From the NCBI GenBank assembly GCA_002409995.1, contig DHOR01000038.1:962-58573 (forward strand): DNA of 57,612 nt, given 5' to 3'. Position 1 is the stretch's first letter; every line of letters begins with the position of its first letter. The translations under genes and the position numbers were made by a program. The stretch is from Hungatella sp. UBA5385 (lineage in GTDB: Bacteria > Bacillota > Clostridia > Lachnospirales > Lachnospiraceae). Shown in pieces: positions 16,286 through 25,110 of this stretch. The notes under the pieces are model-generated. The model worked only from the letters and a program-made list of their open reading frames with translations. It was not told where the DNA came from and made no database searches.

Positions 16286-17449
16286 TCACATCTTCTGGTA
16301 TCGTCTCAATATTGGAAGCAGTTCCTGCAATTTGTCTATACAATAATCCACTTCTTCTTTTGTATTAAAAATGCCAAAGCTAAACCTCAGAGTAGAATCT
16401 AATAGTTCAGTTTTAACACCAATTCCTTTTAAGGTACCGCTGACAGCAGGGTGATTGGAAGAACAGGCAGAACCGGATGAAACATAGATTCCCTTCTCCT
16501 CCAAAGCGTGAAGCAGAACTTCACTTTTGGTTCCTGCAAAGCTGGCACTGACAATCTGGGGAGCGGATTCTTCCCCTGAAAGATTATTTACTGTTGTTCC
16601 TTCTACCTCAGCAAGCCGCTCTGTCATATAGTCTTTTAATTCACGCAGGTGTTTGATCTTCGCTCCATGATCCTCATAGATCAGCTTAGCTGCAAGACCC
16701 AGACCTGCAATGCCGGGCACATTCTCAGTGCCTGAGCGAAGCCCTCTCTGCTGTCCCCCTCCATAGATGAGAGGACGAATCTTCACCCGTTCATCTACAT
16801 AGAGGAAACCTACGCCTTTAGGTCCGTGAAACTTATGGGCGCTGACGCTGAGTAAGTCAATTCCCTGACGTTTTGGGCGGATCTGCAGCTTTCCATAAGC
16901 CTGAATTCCATCTACATGAAGTAAAATAGATGGATTCTTCTTTTTTATAATTTTCGAAATGGCTTCAATTGGTTCAATTGCGCCTATTTCATTATTTACA
17001 TACATAATAGAAACAAGGATTGTCTCAGGAGTGATGGCTGCCTCCAGTTCATCAAGGCTGATATGTCCTTTGGAATCTACAGAGAGATAGGTCACTGTAA
17101 AACCCTGTTCTTCCAAAGCTGCAAGAGGATTGTATACAGATGCATGTTCAATGGCTGTGCTTATGATATGAGTTCCGGCTCTGCGGTTTGCCACAGCCGT
17201 TTCAATTAACGCCATATTGTTGGACTCAGTGCCCCCTGAGGTAAATATAATCTCCTTAGGAGCAACTTTTAAGGTCCCTGCTATAATCTCAGCTGCTTCC
17301 TTAATATACTGCTCTGCCTGCATTCCTTTGATATGCTTGGCTGAAGGATTGCCATAATCTTCAGTCATTACCCTGACCATCAGATCTTTGACCGGCTCCA
17401 GCACTTTGGTTGTTGCCGAATTGTCAAAATAAACTTCCATAGTTTTCAT
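16286..17449 (-). CDS. Cysteine desulfurase (NifS/IscS family), ThiI partner
   Basis: PLP enzyme that removes sulfur from cysteine as a persulfide and alanine. 387 residues. The PLP lysine is Lys206 in SAHKFHGPKG, and the persulfide cysteine is Cys329 in SSGSACSS, within the long flexible loop of the IscS/NifS group I type. The adjacent thiI gene and the absence of iscU nearby suggest a NifZ-like role dedicated to tRNA thiolation. ATG at 17449 has GGAG 6 bases upstream; an in-frame ATG at 17440 also matches the family start. It follows rsmE by 13 bases. Confidence 0.93.
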   Translation of the reverse strand: MKTMEVYFDNSATTKVLEPVKDLMVRVMTEDYGNPSAKHIKGMQAEQYIKEAAEIIAGTLKVAPKEIIFTSGGTESNNMALIETAVANRRAGTHIISTAIEHASVYNPLAALEEQGFTVTYLSVDSKGHISLDELEAAITPETILVSIMYVNNEIGAIEPIEAISKIIKKKNPSILLHVDGIQAYGKLQIRPKRQGIDLLSVSAHKFHGPKGVGFLYVDERVKIRPLIYGGGQQRGLRSGTENVPGIAGLGLAAKLIYEDHGAKIKHLRELKDYMTERLAEVEGTTVNNLSGEESAPQIVSASFAGTKSEVLLHALEEKGIYVSSGSACSSNHPAVSGTLKGIGVKTELLDSTLRFSFGIFNTKEEVDYCIDKLQELLPILRRYQKM

Positions 17450-17462
17450 TACTTACTCCTTG

Positions 17463-18200
17463 TTACTTCTCAAGCTGGAACATGAGCACAGATAGAATAG
17501 CAAGCCCTGCGGTCTCCGTTCTGAGAATCCTTTTTCCAAGTGTTACAGGCTTTGCTCCGGAGGAAACGGCGTGATCCACTTCGGAATCCTCGAAACCGCC
17601 CTCTGGTCCGATAAAGATTCCTACGCTCTTTCCGGGAGTTACGCTCCCAAGAATCTCCTTTGTTTCAGCCATTCCCTTTGCATGTTCATATGGAATTACA
17701 GTGATATGAAATTCCTTTGCATATTCCATAGCCTCTTTAAAACTCATCACTCCCTTTACCTCAGGGATGATGATACGTTTTGACTGCTTGGCTGCACTTT
17801 CTGCCACTGCATTCCAGCGTTTTAACTTTGTTTCTTCTTTTTTCTTATCCAGCTTTACCACACAGCGCTTTGTCTGCACAGGAATTACCTGATAGACGCC
17901 AAGCTCCACAGCTTTCTGAATGATCAGTTCCATTTTATCACTTTTGGGTAATCCCTGGAACAGGTACAATTTTACAGGTAATTCCGTTCCTTCTTCATCG
18001 ATGGAGAGAATCTCTGCTTCTACCTCATCTGAGGATATGGAGGTGATTTTACACAAATAATCTTTATCCACTCCATTGCTGATAAGAATTTCCTCGCCTG
18101 TTTTCATGCGAAGAACATTTTTAATATGATTCACATCTGATCCTTTTATTAAGATAGAATCTGAACCGATCTGTTCCTGTGTTACAAAAAAATGGTACAT
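17463..18200 (-). CDS. rsmE: 16S rRNA m3U1498 methyltransferase RsmE
   Basis: 245 residues. It methylates N3 of U1498 in 16S rRNA of the 30S subunit. An N-terminal PUA-like domain (about 1-70) precedes a SPOUT knotted methyltransferase domain with the SAM-binding knot residues GIFIGPEGGFEDSEV and LGKRILRTETA near the C-terminus. It directly follows prmA (25-base gap), as in Bacillus yqeT-yqeU. The ribosome binding site is AGGAAGG. Confidence 0.95.
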   Translation of the reverse strand: MYHFFVTQEQIGSDSILIKGSDVNHIKNVLRMKTGEEILISNGVDKDYLCKITSISSDEVEAEILSIDEEGTELPVKLYLFQGLPKSDKMELIIQKAVELGVYQVIPVQTKRCVVKLDKKKEETKLKRWNAVAESAAKQSKRIIIPEVKGVMSFKEAMEYAKEFHITVIPYEHAKGMAETKEILGSVTPGKSVGIFIGPEGGFEDSEVDHAVSSGAKPVTLGKRILRTETAGLAILSVLMFQLEK

Positions 18201-18225
18201 TTCCTTCCTCTTTCTGGAGCGTGTT

Positions 18226-19185
18226 TTAAAATCGCTTTCTGGCTGTTACAGAAACCCATTCTCCCTGATAGGTCACCTCTATCACTTCAAATGCTTCATT
18301 GGCTGCAAATGCTTCTCTTACAGCCTCTTCCTTGGTATTAATAATTCCTGAGGTAATGAAAATACCGTCTTTTTTTAAATGAACAGGTATTTCTTTTTGA
18401 AGCATCATAATAACATCTGCTAATATATTAGCCACTACTACATCATATTTCTCAAATCCAACAGTTTCCTGAACTTCTGTATCATCAATAATATTGCCCT
18501 GAAGCACTTGAAACTGCTCCTCAGGAATATCATTGGCTTCCATATTCTGTTTCACTGCGGTAATTGCATTTTCATCAAGGTCTGTGCCAAATACTTCCTT
18601 AGCTCCCAGCTTCAGCGCTGTAATGCCAAGAATTCCGCTTCCAGTACCTACATCAAGAAGAACGGTATCCTCAGTGATGTATTTGCGGAGCTGGCGGATA
18701 CACAGCTGGGTTGTTTCATGCTGTCCTGTTCCAAAGGCTGTTCCGGGATCAATCTGAATCAGCAGCTTGTCCTTATCTTCCTCCGGAATCTCCTCCCAGG
18801 TTGGTTTTATTAAAATGTTATCCACTGTAAATGGCTTAAAAAACTGTTTCCAGTTGTTAATCCAGTCCTTATCCTCTGTTTCACTCTCTTCAATAGTTCT
18901 GGCACCCAGATCAACAAAAAGGGACAGCTCCTCAAGACTTTCCTCCACCTTTTTCATCATTCCTTCAATATCGGAATCAGGCTCCAGATAAAAGCTGACT
19001 TTTGCCACACCATCATCAGGAGGAAGATCAGGAAGGATATCAATAAACATTCCCTTCGTTTCTGAATCTGTCAGAGGAATATTATCCTCAATCTCAATTC
19101 CTTCTATTCCAATTTCATCAAACATGCTGCTTACTAAATCCACTGCCTCAGTAGTGGTTGTCAGTGTAAATTTCTTCCATTTCAT
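18226..19185 (-). CDS. prmA: Ribosomal protein L11 methyltransferase PrmA
   Basis: 319 residues. It trimethylates ribosomal protein L11 using SAM. The N-terminal substrate domain is followed by a Rossmann domain with LLDVGTGSGILGITAL, the acidic GTDLDENA motif, and VVANILADV (the NPPY-like substrate motif). Expected place in the ancestral dnaJ-prmA-rsmE-mtaB order, but here dnaJ is 10 kb away because an accessory block lies between them. The TSUP gene stops 14 bases upstream, so prmA may be reached by the larA-side promoter. Confidence 0.95.
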   Translation of the reverse strand: MKWKKFTLTTTTEAVDLVSSMFDEIGIEGIEIEDNIPLTDSETKGMFIDILPDLPPDDGVAKVSFYLEPDSDIEGMMKKVEESLEELSLFVDLGARTIEESETEDKDWINNWKQFFKPFTVDNILIKPTWEEIPEEDKDKLLIQIDPGTAFGTGQHETTQLCIRQLRKYITEDTVLLDVGTGSGILGITALKLGAKEVFGTDLDENAITAVKQNMEANDIPEEQFQVLQGNIIDDTEVQETVGFEKYDVVVANILADVIMMLQKEIPVHLKKDGIFITSGIINTKEEAVREAFAANEAFEVIEVTYQGEWVSVTARKRF

Positions 19186-19199
19186 ATTCCGTTCTCAAC

Positions 19200-19946
19200 C
19201 TAACCTTTCACAATCTTAACAAAGAGACACATTAACACCACTAGTACAACAGGTCTCACAACCTTATGTCCGTTTTTCACCACAAGCCCGGAACCTATGT
19301 AATGACCTGCAATACAGAATAGCCCGGAGGCAAGTCCCAGTGGAAGCAAAACCTTTTCATTGATTAAAAATGTTACCAGTGCCGCAATATTAGAAGATAA
19401 ATTAATCACTTTCGTAGTTCCAGAAGCTGTCTTAAGATCAAATCTTGCAAGCCCTGTGAGAATCAGCAGAAGAAAGGTTCCTGTGCCTGGTCCGTAGAAT
19501 CCATCATAACAGCCTATAGCGAAGGCTGAAATCATGGTGATTATAAACATTTTCTTCTCGGGCAGAGTTCCTGTCTTTTCATTATCACCTATATTTTTGT
19601 TTTTTAAAACGTAGTATGCAACTACAGGCAATGCCAGTAACATCATTCCTTTTAAAACAGTCTCACTTGCAAGCAGTGATAAGTTTGCCCCAATAGCAGA
19701 GCCTATAATAGCAAACACAGCCGCCCACAACGATAATTTTAACTTAATATACCCCATCTTTGCAAAACGTGCTGTAGAAATTACAGTTCCCATAGTAGAT
19801 CCCAGCTTATTGGTCCCAATGGCGATATGGGGTGGTATCCCTGCTGCCAGATATGCAGGCAGAGAAATAAGTCCGCCGCCTCCTGCAATAGAGTCTACTA
19901 ATCCTGCAAGGAATACTAAGGGACATACAATCAAAAACTGGGTCAT
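19200..19946 (-). CDS. TSUP family anion exporter (TauE/SafE type)
   Basis: 248 residues with about eight hydrophobic segments. The TauE/SafE signature includes AGLVDSIAGGGGLISLPAYLAAG near the N-terminus, IGTNKLGSTMG, and a second-half repeat GFYGPGTGTFLLL with TKVINLSSN. Members export or import sulfite, sulfonates and other small organic anions. The reading frame opens at 19985, but ATG at 19946 is chosen: it starts the first membrane segment, has GAGAGGA upstream, and overlaps the stop codon of the 68-residue frame as ATGA. In this neighbourhood it may export an organic acid product; the substrate is unknown. Confidence 0.85.
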   Translation of the reverse strand: MTQFLIVCPLVFLAGLVDSIAGGGGLISLPAYLAAGIPPHIAIGTNKLGSTMGTVISTARFAKMGYIKLKLSLWAAVFAIIGSAIGANLSLLASETVLKGMMLLALPVVAYYVLKNKNIGDNEKTGTLPEKKMFIITMISAFAIGCYDGFYGPGTGTFLLLILTGLARFDLKTASGTTKVINLSSNIAALVTFLINEKVLLPLGLASGLFCIAGHYIGSGLVVKNGHKVVRPVVLVVLMCLFVKIVKG

Positions 19947-20149
19947 TTCGTTCGTTTCCTCTCTAAATTCCATAATAAACCACATGATATCATAGCATAC
20001 ATTAATTGCTGTTGCAACAGTCTATCCGCCTTTTTTCTACCGTCTTCTACCGTATTCGCATATATAACTCCATAAAAAACCGGCAAAAGATCTGCCTTGT
20101 CTTCTGTCGGTTTTTCAATCTGTCTATATGCATCTATTAAGTCCTGCAA
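19943..20149 (-). CDS. Small 68-residue protein, possible gene between larA and the TSUP gene
   Basis: The frame fills the gap exactly: it opens with TTG immediately after the larA stop, with AAAGGG 4 bases upstream, and its stop overlaps the TSUP start as ATGA. The product is predicted mostly helical (DLIDAYRQIEKPTEDKADLL and KKADRLLQQQ). Tight packing on both sides argues for translation; the TTG start, short length and lack of any recognised family argue for caution. It could be a degraded C-terminal fragment. Confidence 0.42.
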   Translation of the reverse strand: MQDLIDAYRQIEKPTEDKADLLPVFYGVIYANTVEDGRKKADRLLQQQLMYAMISCGLLWNLERKRTK

Positions 20150-21421
20150 TCAACCCTTTGTTTGTTCCTGAATGATTACACCAATTCCATCAGGTATTAT
20201 CGTTATTGACGGATCGGTTTTCTCTGCCATTGCCATAGCCAGCGCCTCTTCCAGGGTAGAAGCATAAATCATCTTCATATCTTTAATCACATTTTTTAAT
20301 TCCTTTTCTGTCACAAAAATCACTGAATGATATTTAAGAATACGGGCAAGGATTTGACATTGCCACTGGTCAGGCTTCGTTTCCTGCTGTGGAGTTTCCA
20401 TAAACTCCTGGTAAAGCGTTTCAGCATCACGGCACTCCTTTAACAATTGGTAAAAAGATTCCCCTCCAACACCGTCTCTGCATTCTCCGCAGATAATCAG
20501 CACTGCGCCTTCTTTGGCACAAGCCTCAGCAGCAGTCATTGATTTTACACATTGGTATACATTCTGATCAAAGGGATATCCTCCATTTGTTGTAATAACA
20601 ATATCTCCATATATAGGCTCTCTCTGACAATATGGACGCAGGAATTCACAGCCCGCCTCATGAGCAAGCTTCGGATCACCTGCAAAAGCTGCAACCGTAT
20701 TCTTTTCTTCATCTATAATAACGTTTACAATATAGGCCAATTTTGCCATCTGAACCGCTGCCATCATATCAATATGTATAGGATTTTGATCTATAATTCC
20801 TGTGCGGGCATATGGGCTGTCAATAAAACTGCTGCAGTGATTTCCCAGAACAGTAACCTGATCACAGACCCCAGGCAGAACGCTTTTTCTTCCGCCTGAA
20901 AAACCTGCAAAGAAATGGGGTTCTATAAATCCTTCCGCAATCAACAAATCCGCTTCTGCTGCCAGACGGTCTATTATCAGAGGTGCACCGGAAGGCAGAA
21001 TACCTATTTCAACATTGCTTAATGGGTTCTCTGAATCGTGGACTGCAATGTTTTCATACTCTGCAATATCCCTGCCCAGTTTATGGATCAGTTCTTCCTT
21101 GGTGGTTCCCCTGTGGCAGCCTGTTGCTACAAGCAATGTAATGAGAATCTCAGGATTAGCTCTTCTTAATTCTTCCAGCATAGGCGGAAGGATATCCCTG
21201 CTTGGAACCGGCCTTGTATGGTCGCTTATGATAATGGTACAGTCTTTTTTCCCTCTGGCTATTTCATAAAGGCTTTTGCTGCCTATTGGATTTGCCATAG
21301 CCTCTCTTACAATAACCAGCCCCTCTTTATCACTTTTCAGCTCTTTCACACCAGAGTATATGACTGCTGCATCTTTGCATTGGCAATCTATATAAGAATT
21401 GCCATATGGAAGTTTTATCAT
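20150..21421 (-). CDS. larA: LarA-family nickel-pincer racemase (2-hydroxyacid racemase)
   Basis: 424 residues, cytoplasmic. LarA enzymes racemise or epimerise 2-hydroxy acids (lactate, malate and others) with the nickel-pincer nucleotide. Key residues are present: His68 in DHTRPVP, His169 in EPHFFAGFSGGRKS with Lys179 for covalent cofactor attachment, and His195 in LGNHCSS. The cofactor genes larB, larC and larE are not in the window. ATG at 21421 is chosen over the frame opening at 21496 because AAGGAAAG lies 4-7 bases upstream and it gives the normal N-terminus. It has its own promoter at 21470-21498. Beside a D-malate/tartrate dehydrogenase-type gene, a malate or related racemase is more likely than a lactate racemase (inference). 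Confidence 0.85.
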   Translation of the reverse strand: MIKLPYGNSYIDCQCKDAAVIYSGVKELKSDKEGLVIVREAMANPIGSKSLYEIARGKKDCTIIISDHTRPVPSRDILPPMLEELRRANPEILITLLVATGCHRGTTKEELIHKLGRDIAEYENIAVHDSENPLSNVEIGILPSGAPLIIDRLAAEADLLIAEGFIEPHFFAGFSGGRKSVLPGVCDQVTVLGNHCSSFIDSPYARTGIIDQNPIHIDMMAAVQMAKLAYIVNVIIDEEKNTVAAFAGDPKLAHEAGCEFLRPYCQREPIYGDIVITTNGGYPFDQNVYQCVKSMTAAEACAKEGAVLIICGECRDGVGGESFYQLLKECRDAETLYQEFMETPQQETKPDQWQCQILARILKYHSVIFVTEKELKNVIKDMKMIYASTLEEALAMAMAEKTDPSITIIPDGIGVIIQEQTKG

Positions 21422-21469
21422 TTTTCTTTCCTTTCTTATTTGATTAGCACGAACATCATCTACTGCTTT

Positions 21470-21498
21470 ATTATACTTCTTCTGATGGTGGTTCACAA
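21470..21498 (-). promoter_or_regulatory. Sigma-A promoter of larA
   Basis: Minus-strand TTGTGA (21493-21498), 17-base spacer, perfect TATAAT (21470-21475), about 50 bases before the larA ATG. It may also feed the TSUP gene, prmA, rsmE, nifS and thiI, since no terminator with a clear T tract lies between larA and nifS. Confidence 0.65.
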
Positions 21499-21527
21499 GA
21501 CTATGGCATTTATTGTCTGATAACTTT

Positions 21528-21564
21528 ATAAACCAGGAAGAGTCAAAGCTTCTTCCTGGTTTAT
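21528..21564. terminator. Hairpin after the C45 gene
   Basis: Perfect 13-base stem ATAAACCAGGAAG with CTTCCTGGTTTAT (21528-21540 and 21552-21564), loop of 11. On the minus strand it is followed by TTTATAAAG-like sequence rather than a pure T tract, so termination may be partial. It separates the dehydrogenase-to-C45 unit from larA. Confidence 0.55.
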
Positions 21565-21580
21565 ATTTGTTTGCTTCTAT

Positions 21581-22666
21581 TTATAAATGATATTCTTCAT
21601 ATTTCTGTTCACAGGGATTTCCTTTGCAGAAATAGATAGTTTCTTTTGTGAGATTGATAACCATGGAGAACACAGTGCCCATACGCATTCCCTTTTCCAC
21701 CTTAGGGTCTTCATGACGGCAAATGCTGGAGGGATATTCCACATGATCGGTGAGAACAGACATAATATCCTTCTCTCCAATATCTATACCTTTCTTTCTC
21801 AATAGCTTATCTGCTCTTCCTAGCCTTATAAAACTGTCTGTAAATTTTCTTTTGGAGGTGTCCTTTCTGGGTGCTGCAGGAAGACGATTACTTATGAAGT
21901 GATTGGTATGTACAATAATTCCGTCTTTGGGATATAATACATCAAACTCTTCATTTTCAATCTCAATATCAATACATTCTCCATTTTTATGTCCAATCAT
22001 AAAATTGGCGCAGCAGCCAAGTTCTTCTTTTGTAGCAGCTTTAATCGCTTCTGCCAGTGTTTCACAATCCAGGATTCCTCTCATAGCCATATGGAGAGGC
22101 AGACCTTTAGGTGCCTGATTGGTAGACAGGGCATTTAGAAACAGACCGATTCCTGCGCTGTTAAATCCTGTTTTTCCTATGATTCCAGCTTCTGTAATCA
22201 TGAAAATGTCCGGCTTGCCATTTTTCTGCCTGATTTTCATCATGATCATGGAAGACCTCTGACTGGTTTTCCAATCCCAGTTATGAGCCAGAAATGCATC
22301 TCCCTCTAGCCCCACATCATTGCTGATTCCTATTGAGGTACAGCCACCGTCAGCTTTATCAAATTCATTGCCAACAAATACCAGCTCACTGCGGCAGTTC
22401 AGAGCAAGAATATCTAAAAAGTCAAAGCCTGAGCCTTCTGCAACGCCCCGTATCTCCTCCAGATAATCAGGATTATAATCACGGATCACATCTATAAGCC
22501 GTTTGGACAGCTCTTTCGCTCTTTCCCAGCTTAAGTTTGAGTAGTCCATAAACATTTCCTCATAACAGGTAATACTTCCTGCTATTTTATCTTTAAACAG
22601 CTTTCCATGCTGAAATCCTATTTCATAAGGGGTTCCTTCTATTTCTACCAATGGGAAATTATCCAT
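21581..22666 (-). CDS. C45-family Ntn hydrolase (acyl-CoA:6-APA acyltransferase-like)
   Basis: 361 residues. The family is self-cleaving: a Gly-Cys bond is hydrolysed to free a cysteine nucleophile, here G108-C109 in GGCTSIG. The following AHNWDWK and the HTNHF segment near residue 255 are typical of the penicillin acyltransferase and bile-salt-hydrolase-like fold. Members cut or form amide bonds of N-acyl compounds. There is no signal peptide, so it acts in the cytoplasm. It lies 24 bases after a small membrane protein gene, with AAGGAGGAGG before the ATG. As the only intracellular hydrolase directly in the DUF3100 unit, it probably acts on what the membrane pair imports. Confidence 0.85.
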   Translation of the reverse strand: MDNFPLVEIEGTPYEIGFQHGKLFKDKIAGSITCYEEMFMDYSNLSWERAKELSKRLIDVIRDYNPDYLEEIRGVAEGSGFDFLDILALNCRSELVFVGNEFDKADGGCTSIGISNDVGLEGDAFLAHNWDWKTSQRSSMIMMKIRQKNGKPDIFMITEAGIIGKTGFNSAGIGLFLNALSTNQAPKGLPLHMAMRGILDCETLAEAIKAATKEELGCCANFMIGHKNGECIDIEIENEEFDVLYPKDGIIVHTNHFISNRLPAAPRKDTSKRKFTDSFIRLGRADKLLRKKGIDIGEKDIMSVLTDHVEYPSSICRHEDPKVEKGMRMGTVFSMVINLTKETIYFCKGNPCEQKYEEYHL

Positions 22667-22690
22667 TTTATCCTCCTCCTTGTAAAATGA

Positions 22691-23158
22691 TTAAAAGACT
22701 TTTGCCAACAGTTCCGCTATTCCTCCTGAAACCAAAAATGTTCCGAAGATAACCAGTAGAGAAACAACCATTCCCTTCCATCCGATTTTTAAAAAATCAC
22801 GCCAGTCACGACCTACAATCACGCCTGCATATGCAAGGATGGGAGTAACTGTGGCCATAAGGGAAACTTTTTCTGCCCAGTAAACCACAAATCCGGAAAT
22901 TGGAGAAATCGGTGAAGCAACTATCATTCCAATCAAAGCTATATAGGCAACAGCCGGAAGATCCCCTGGTATAAAATGTTTCAGTGTAAGGCCGATAAGG
23001 CTGATTACCGCAAATATTGCCATCCCAGGTAACGATTCTAATAATTGTCCCCCATATCCAACAATATTGCAGGCAACCGATAATATTGCCACAATTACAA
23101 ACGTCATAATCCAATCAAAAAACTGTTCCGAAAAAGCTATTTTCTTCTCATTTCCCAT
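22691..23158 (-). CDS. Small integral membrane protein, partner of the DUF3100 protein
   Basis: 155 residues with four to five hydrophobic segments and a conserved-looking loop IVGRDWRDFLKIGWKG. I do not recognise a named family with certainty; it may correspond to a second half that is fused in longer permeases. ATG at 23158 is chosen because AAGGAGG lies 9 bases upstream; a TTG at 23167 abuts that site. The ribosome binding site lies inside the end of the DUF3100 gene, whose stop is one base before this ATG, so the two proteins are likely made in equal amounts and form one complex. Confidence 0.7.
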   Translation of the reverse strand: MGNEKKIAFSEQFFDWIMTFVIVAILSVACNIVGYGGQLLESLPGMAIFAVISLIGLTLKHFIPGDLPAVAYIALIGMIVASPISPISGFVVYWAEKVSLMATVTPILAYAGVIVGRDWRDFLKIGWKGMVVSLLVIFGTFLVSGGIAELLAKVF

Positions 23159-23159
23159 C

Positions 23160-23960
23160 TTATGCAACCTCCTTTTTCCCTTTTTTCATTAATTTAAAGA
23201 TCTTATTACCTAAAGGAATTGTAATAAACAGACCTAAATAAACAGAGATAGCCGAAGAAATTACATTACTGATGCTGGCAAATGCAGTCAAAACATCAGG
23301 ATTAGAGGCAGGTGAAGCCTCCATAACTCCTGCCAATCCAGCCGTCATCATAGAGGCGCTTCCAGCACCTACAGCCATTGCTGCTGATTCCGGTGAAAAG
23401 ATTCCAAGTGATACGAAAATAGGAGGTACAATGCTCATAAAAATCGTTCCAAAAATTGTACCTACAATATAACAGGTCATAACGCCTTTAAATTCATCAG
23501 AGTCTGGCCCGAACATATCTGAAATCAAAGCTACATTTGGCTCTCTGCTCATTGCATGTGTCATGCCAATGGATTCTCTTCCCATGCCAAGAAGAATAGC
23601 AATAGGAAGCGCCACAAACAAAGTTCCAACATTTCCAAGGTTCTGAAGAATCAGAACAGGACCTGCGCTGATAACCTCTTTGATAGAGCTCCCACTGGTT
23701 ATTCCCAGCTTTGCCATAAGAAATGCCACACTTAAAGTCAGCATGGCTGACCCGATCTCTGCCTGTCTCTCCTTTACAAATCTAACCGGCTTAATCAAAT
23801 ACACGATCAATACAAGCAGCATAGAATATAACAGCGGTAAAAATGTAACTGTAACCTTGCCAAACGGGATTCTGATTGGACCTATTAGCTCTGCCACAAC
23901 ACAGCAGGCTAAAATTACCATATGAAATTTGTAGTCCCCCCAATTTTTATTTTTCCACAT
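23160..23960 (-). CDS. DUF3100-family membrane protein, putative transporter subunit
   Basis: 266 residues with about seven or eight hydrophobic segments. The segment SREPNVALISDMFGPDSDEFKG followed by a glycine-rich membrane helix, and AMAVGAGSASMM, are what I associate with DUF3100. No transport function has been proven for the family to my knowledge. It is the first membrane gene after the dehydrogenase (35-base gap) and is translationally linked to the 155-residue membrane protein. GGAGGGG precedes the ATG. Role as a carboxylate or amide importer is inferred from the neighbours. Confidence 0.7.
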   Translation of the reverse strand: MWKNKNWGDYKFHMVILACCVVAELIGPIRIPFGKVTVTFLPLLYSMLLVLIVYLIKPVRFVKERQAEIGSAMLTLSVAFLMAKLGITSGSSIKEVISAGPVLILQNLGNVGTLFVALPIAILLGMGRESIGMTHAMSREPNVALISDMFGPDSDEFKGVMTCYIVGTIFGTIFMSIVPPIFVSLGIFSPESAAMAVGAGSASMMTAGLAGVMEASPASNPDVLTAFASISNVISSAISVYLGLFITIPLGNKIFKLMKKGKKEVA

Positions 23961-23995
23961 AAATACCCCTCCGTTTCATGTGATATCTTTTGTTG

Positions 23996-25060
23996 TTACG
24001 TTAGTTTTGCTACTACTTCATCTCCTACTTCTTTTGTTGTGGCACTTCCACCTAAGTCCGGCGTTGTAACTTTGCCTTCCACCAGAATTTCTTCGATAAC
24101 GTCAACCAAACGTTTCCCCCACTGAGTATAGCCAAAGAAATCCAGCATCTGGCTGGCAGACCAGACAGTTGCCAAAGGATTTGCCTTCCCTTGTCCTGCA
24201 ATATCAGGAGCAGAACCGTGGATAGGTTCAAACATAGATGGGAACTCTTTTTCAGGATTTAAGTTAGCTCCTGCTGCCAGCCCCATCCCCCCAGCAATAG
24301 CAGCCCCCAAATCCGTCAAAATGTCACCGAACAGATTTGATGTTACTACAATCTCAAAGCGGCCAGGATCTTTTACCATAAACATACTTGCTGCATCCAC
24401 GAGATAAGTGTGAGTTTTTACATCAGGATATTCCTCTCCTATCTCCCCAAAAATCTGATCCCAAAATACCATGGAATAGTTTAAGGCATTGGACTTACTG
24501 ATACTGGTAAGTGATTTCCCCTGTTCTCTTGCCAGCTCATAGGCATACCGTATCACCCGCTCACAGCCATGTCTGGAGAATACGCCTTCCTGGATTACCA
24601 CTTCGTGTGGCTTCCCCTTAAACAGCCAGCTTCCTTCACCTGCATACTCCCCTTCACTGTTCTCACGGATAAATATCATATCTACGTCTTTTTCTTCCAC
24701 CCCCTTAATTGGGCAGTAGGCTCCTTTTAAAAGCTTGACCGGTCTTAAATTAATGTACTGGTCAAAACCTTTTCTTATAGCCAGCAGCAGATCCCAAAGA
24801 GAAATATGATCTGGAACACCGGGATATCCTACAGCTCCCAGAAAAATAGCATCAAATTGCTTCAGCCTTTCCAGCCCATCCTCATCCATCATCCTTCCGG
24901 TTTTTAAATAGTATTCACAGCCCCATGGAAAATGAGTAAACTCAAACTGAAAACCGCCATCCATTTTTGCAACTTGATTTAAAACCTTAATTCCTTCTTC
25001 TACAACCTCCGGTCCTATGCCATCACCGCCAATGACAGCAATTTTGTGAGTGACCACCAT
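23996..25060 (-). CDS. D-malate/tartrate dehydrogenase-like decarboxylating enzyme
   Basis: 354 residues of the isocitrate/isopropylmalate dehydrogenase fold. The N-terminal GGDGIGPEV, the substrate loop SLWDLLLAIRKGFDQYINLRP, and FIRENSEGEY point to the tartrate/D-malate branch (TtuC/DmlA) rather than LeuB or Icd. Metal aspartates lie in VDAASM and NLFGDILTDLGA; NAD specificity is suggested by the HGSAPDIAGQGKANP segment. The reaction would oxidise a 2-hydroxy acid and release CO2 (for example D-malate to pyruvate), reducing NAD. AAGGAGGAGG sits just before the ATG. First gene of the dehydrogenase-DUF3100-membrane-C45 unit, with a near-palindromic candidate operator 50 bases upstream. Confidence 0.85.
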   Translation of the reverse strand: MVVTHKIAVIGGDGIGPEVVEEGIKVLNQVAKMDGGFQFEFTHFPWGCEYYLKTGRMMDEDGLERLKQFDAIFLGAVGYPGVPDHISLWDLLLAIRKGFDQYINLRPVKLLKGAYCPIKGVEEKDVDMIFIRENSEGEYAGEGSWLFKGKPHEVVIQEGVFSRHGCERVIRYAYELAREQGKSLTSISKSNALNYSMVFWDQIFGEIGEEYPDVKTHTYLVDAASMFMVKDPGRFEIVVTSNLFGDILTDLGAAIAGGMGLAAGANLNPEKEFPSMFEPIHGSAPDIAGQGKANPLATVWSASQMLDFFGYTQWGKRLVDVIEEILVEGKVTTPDLGGSATTKEVGDEVVAKLT

Positions 25061-25110
25061 ACCTCCTCCTTCTATTAAAATCTTTATTTTACTATATTTT
25101 TATAATATCC

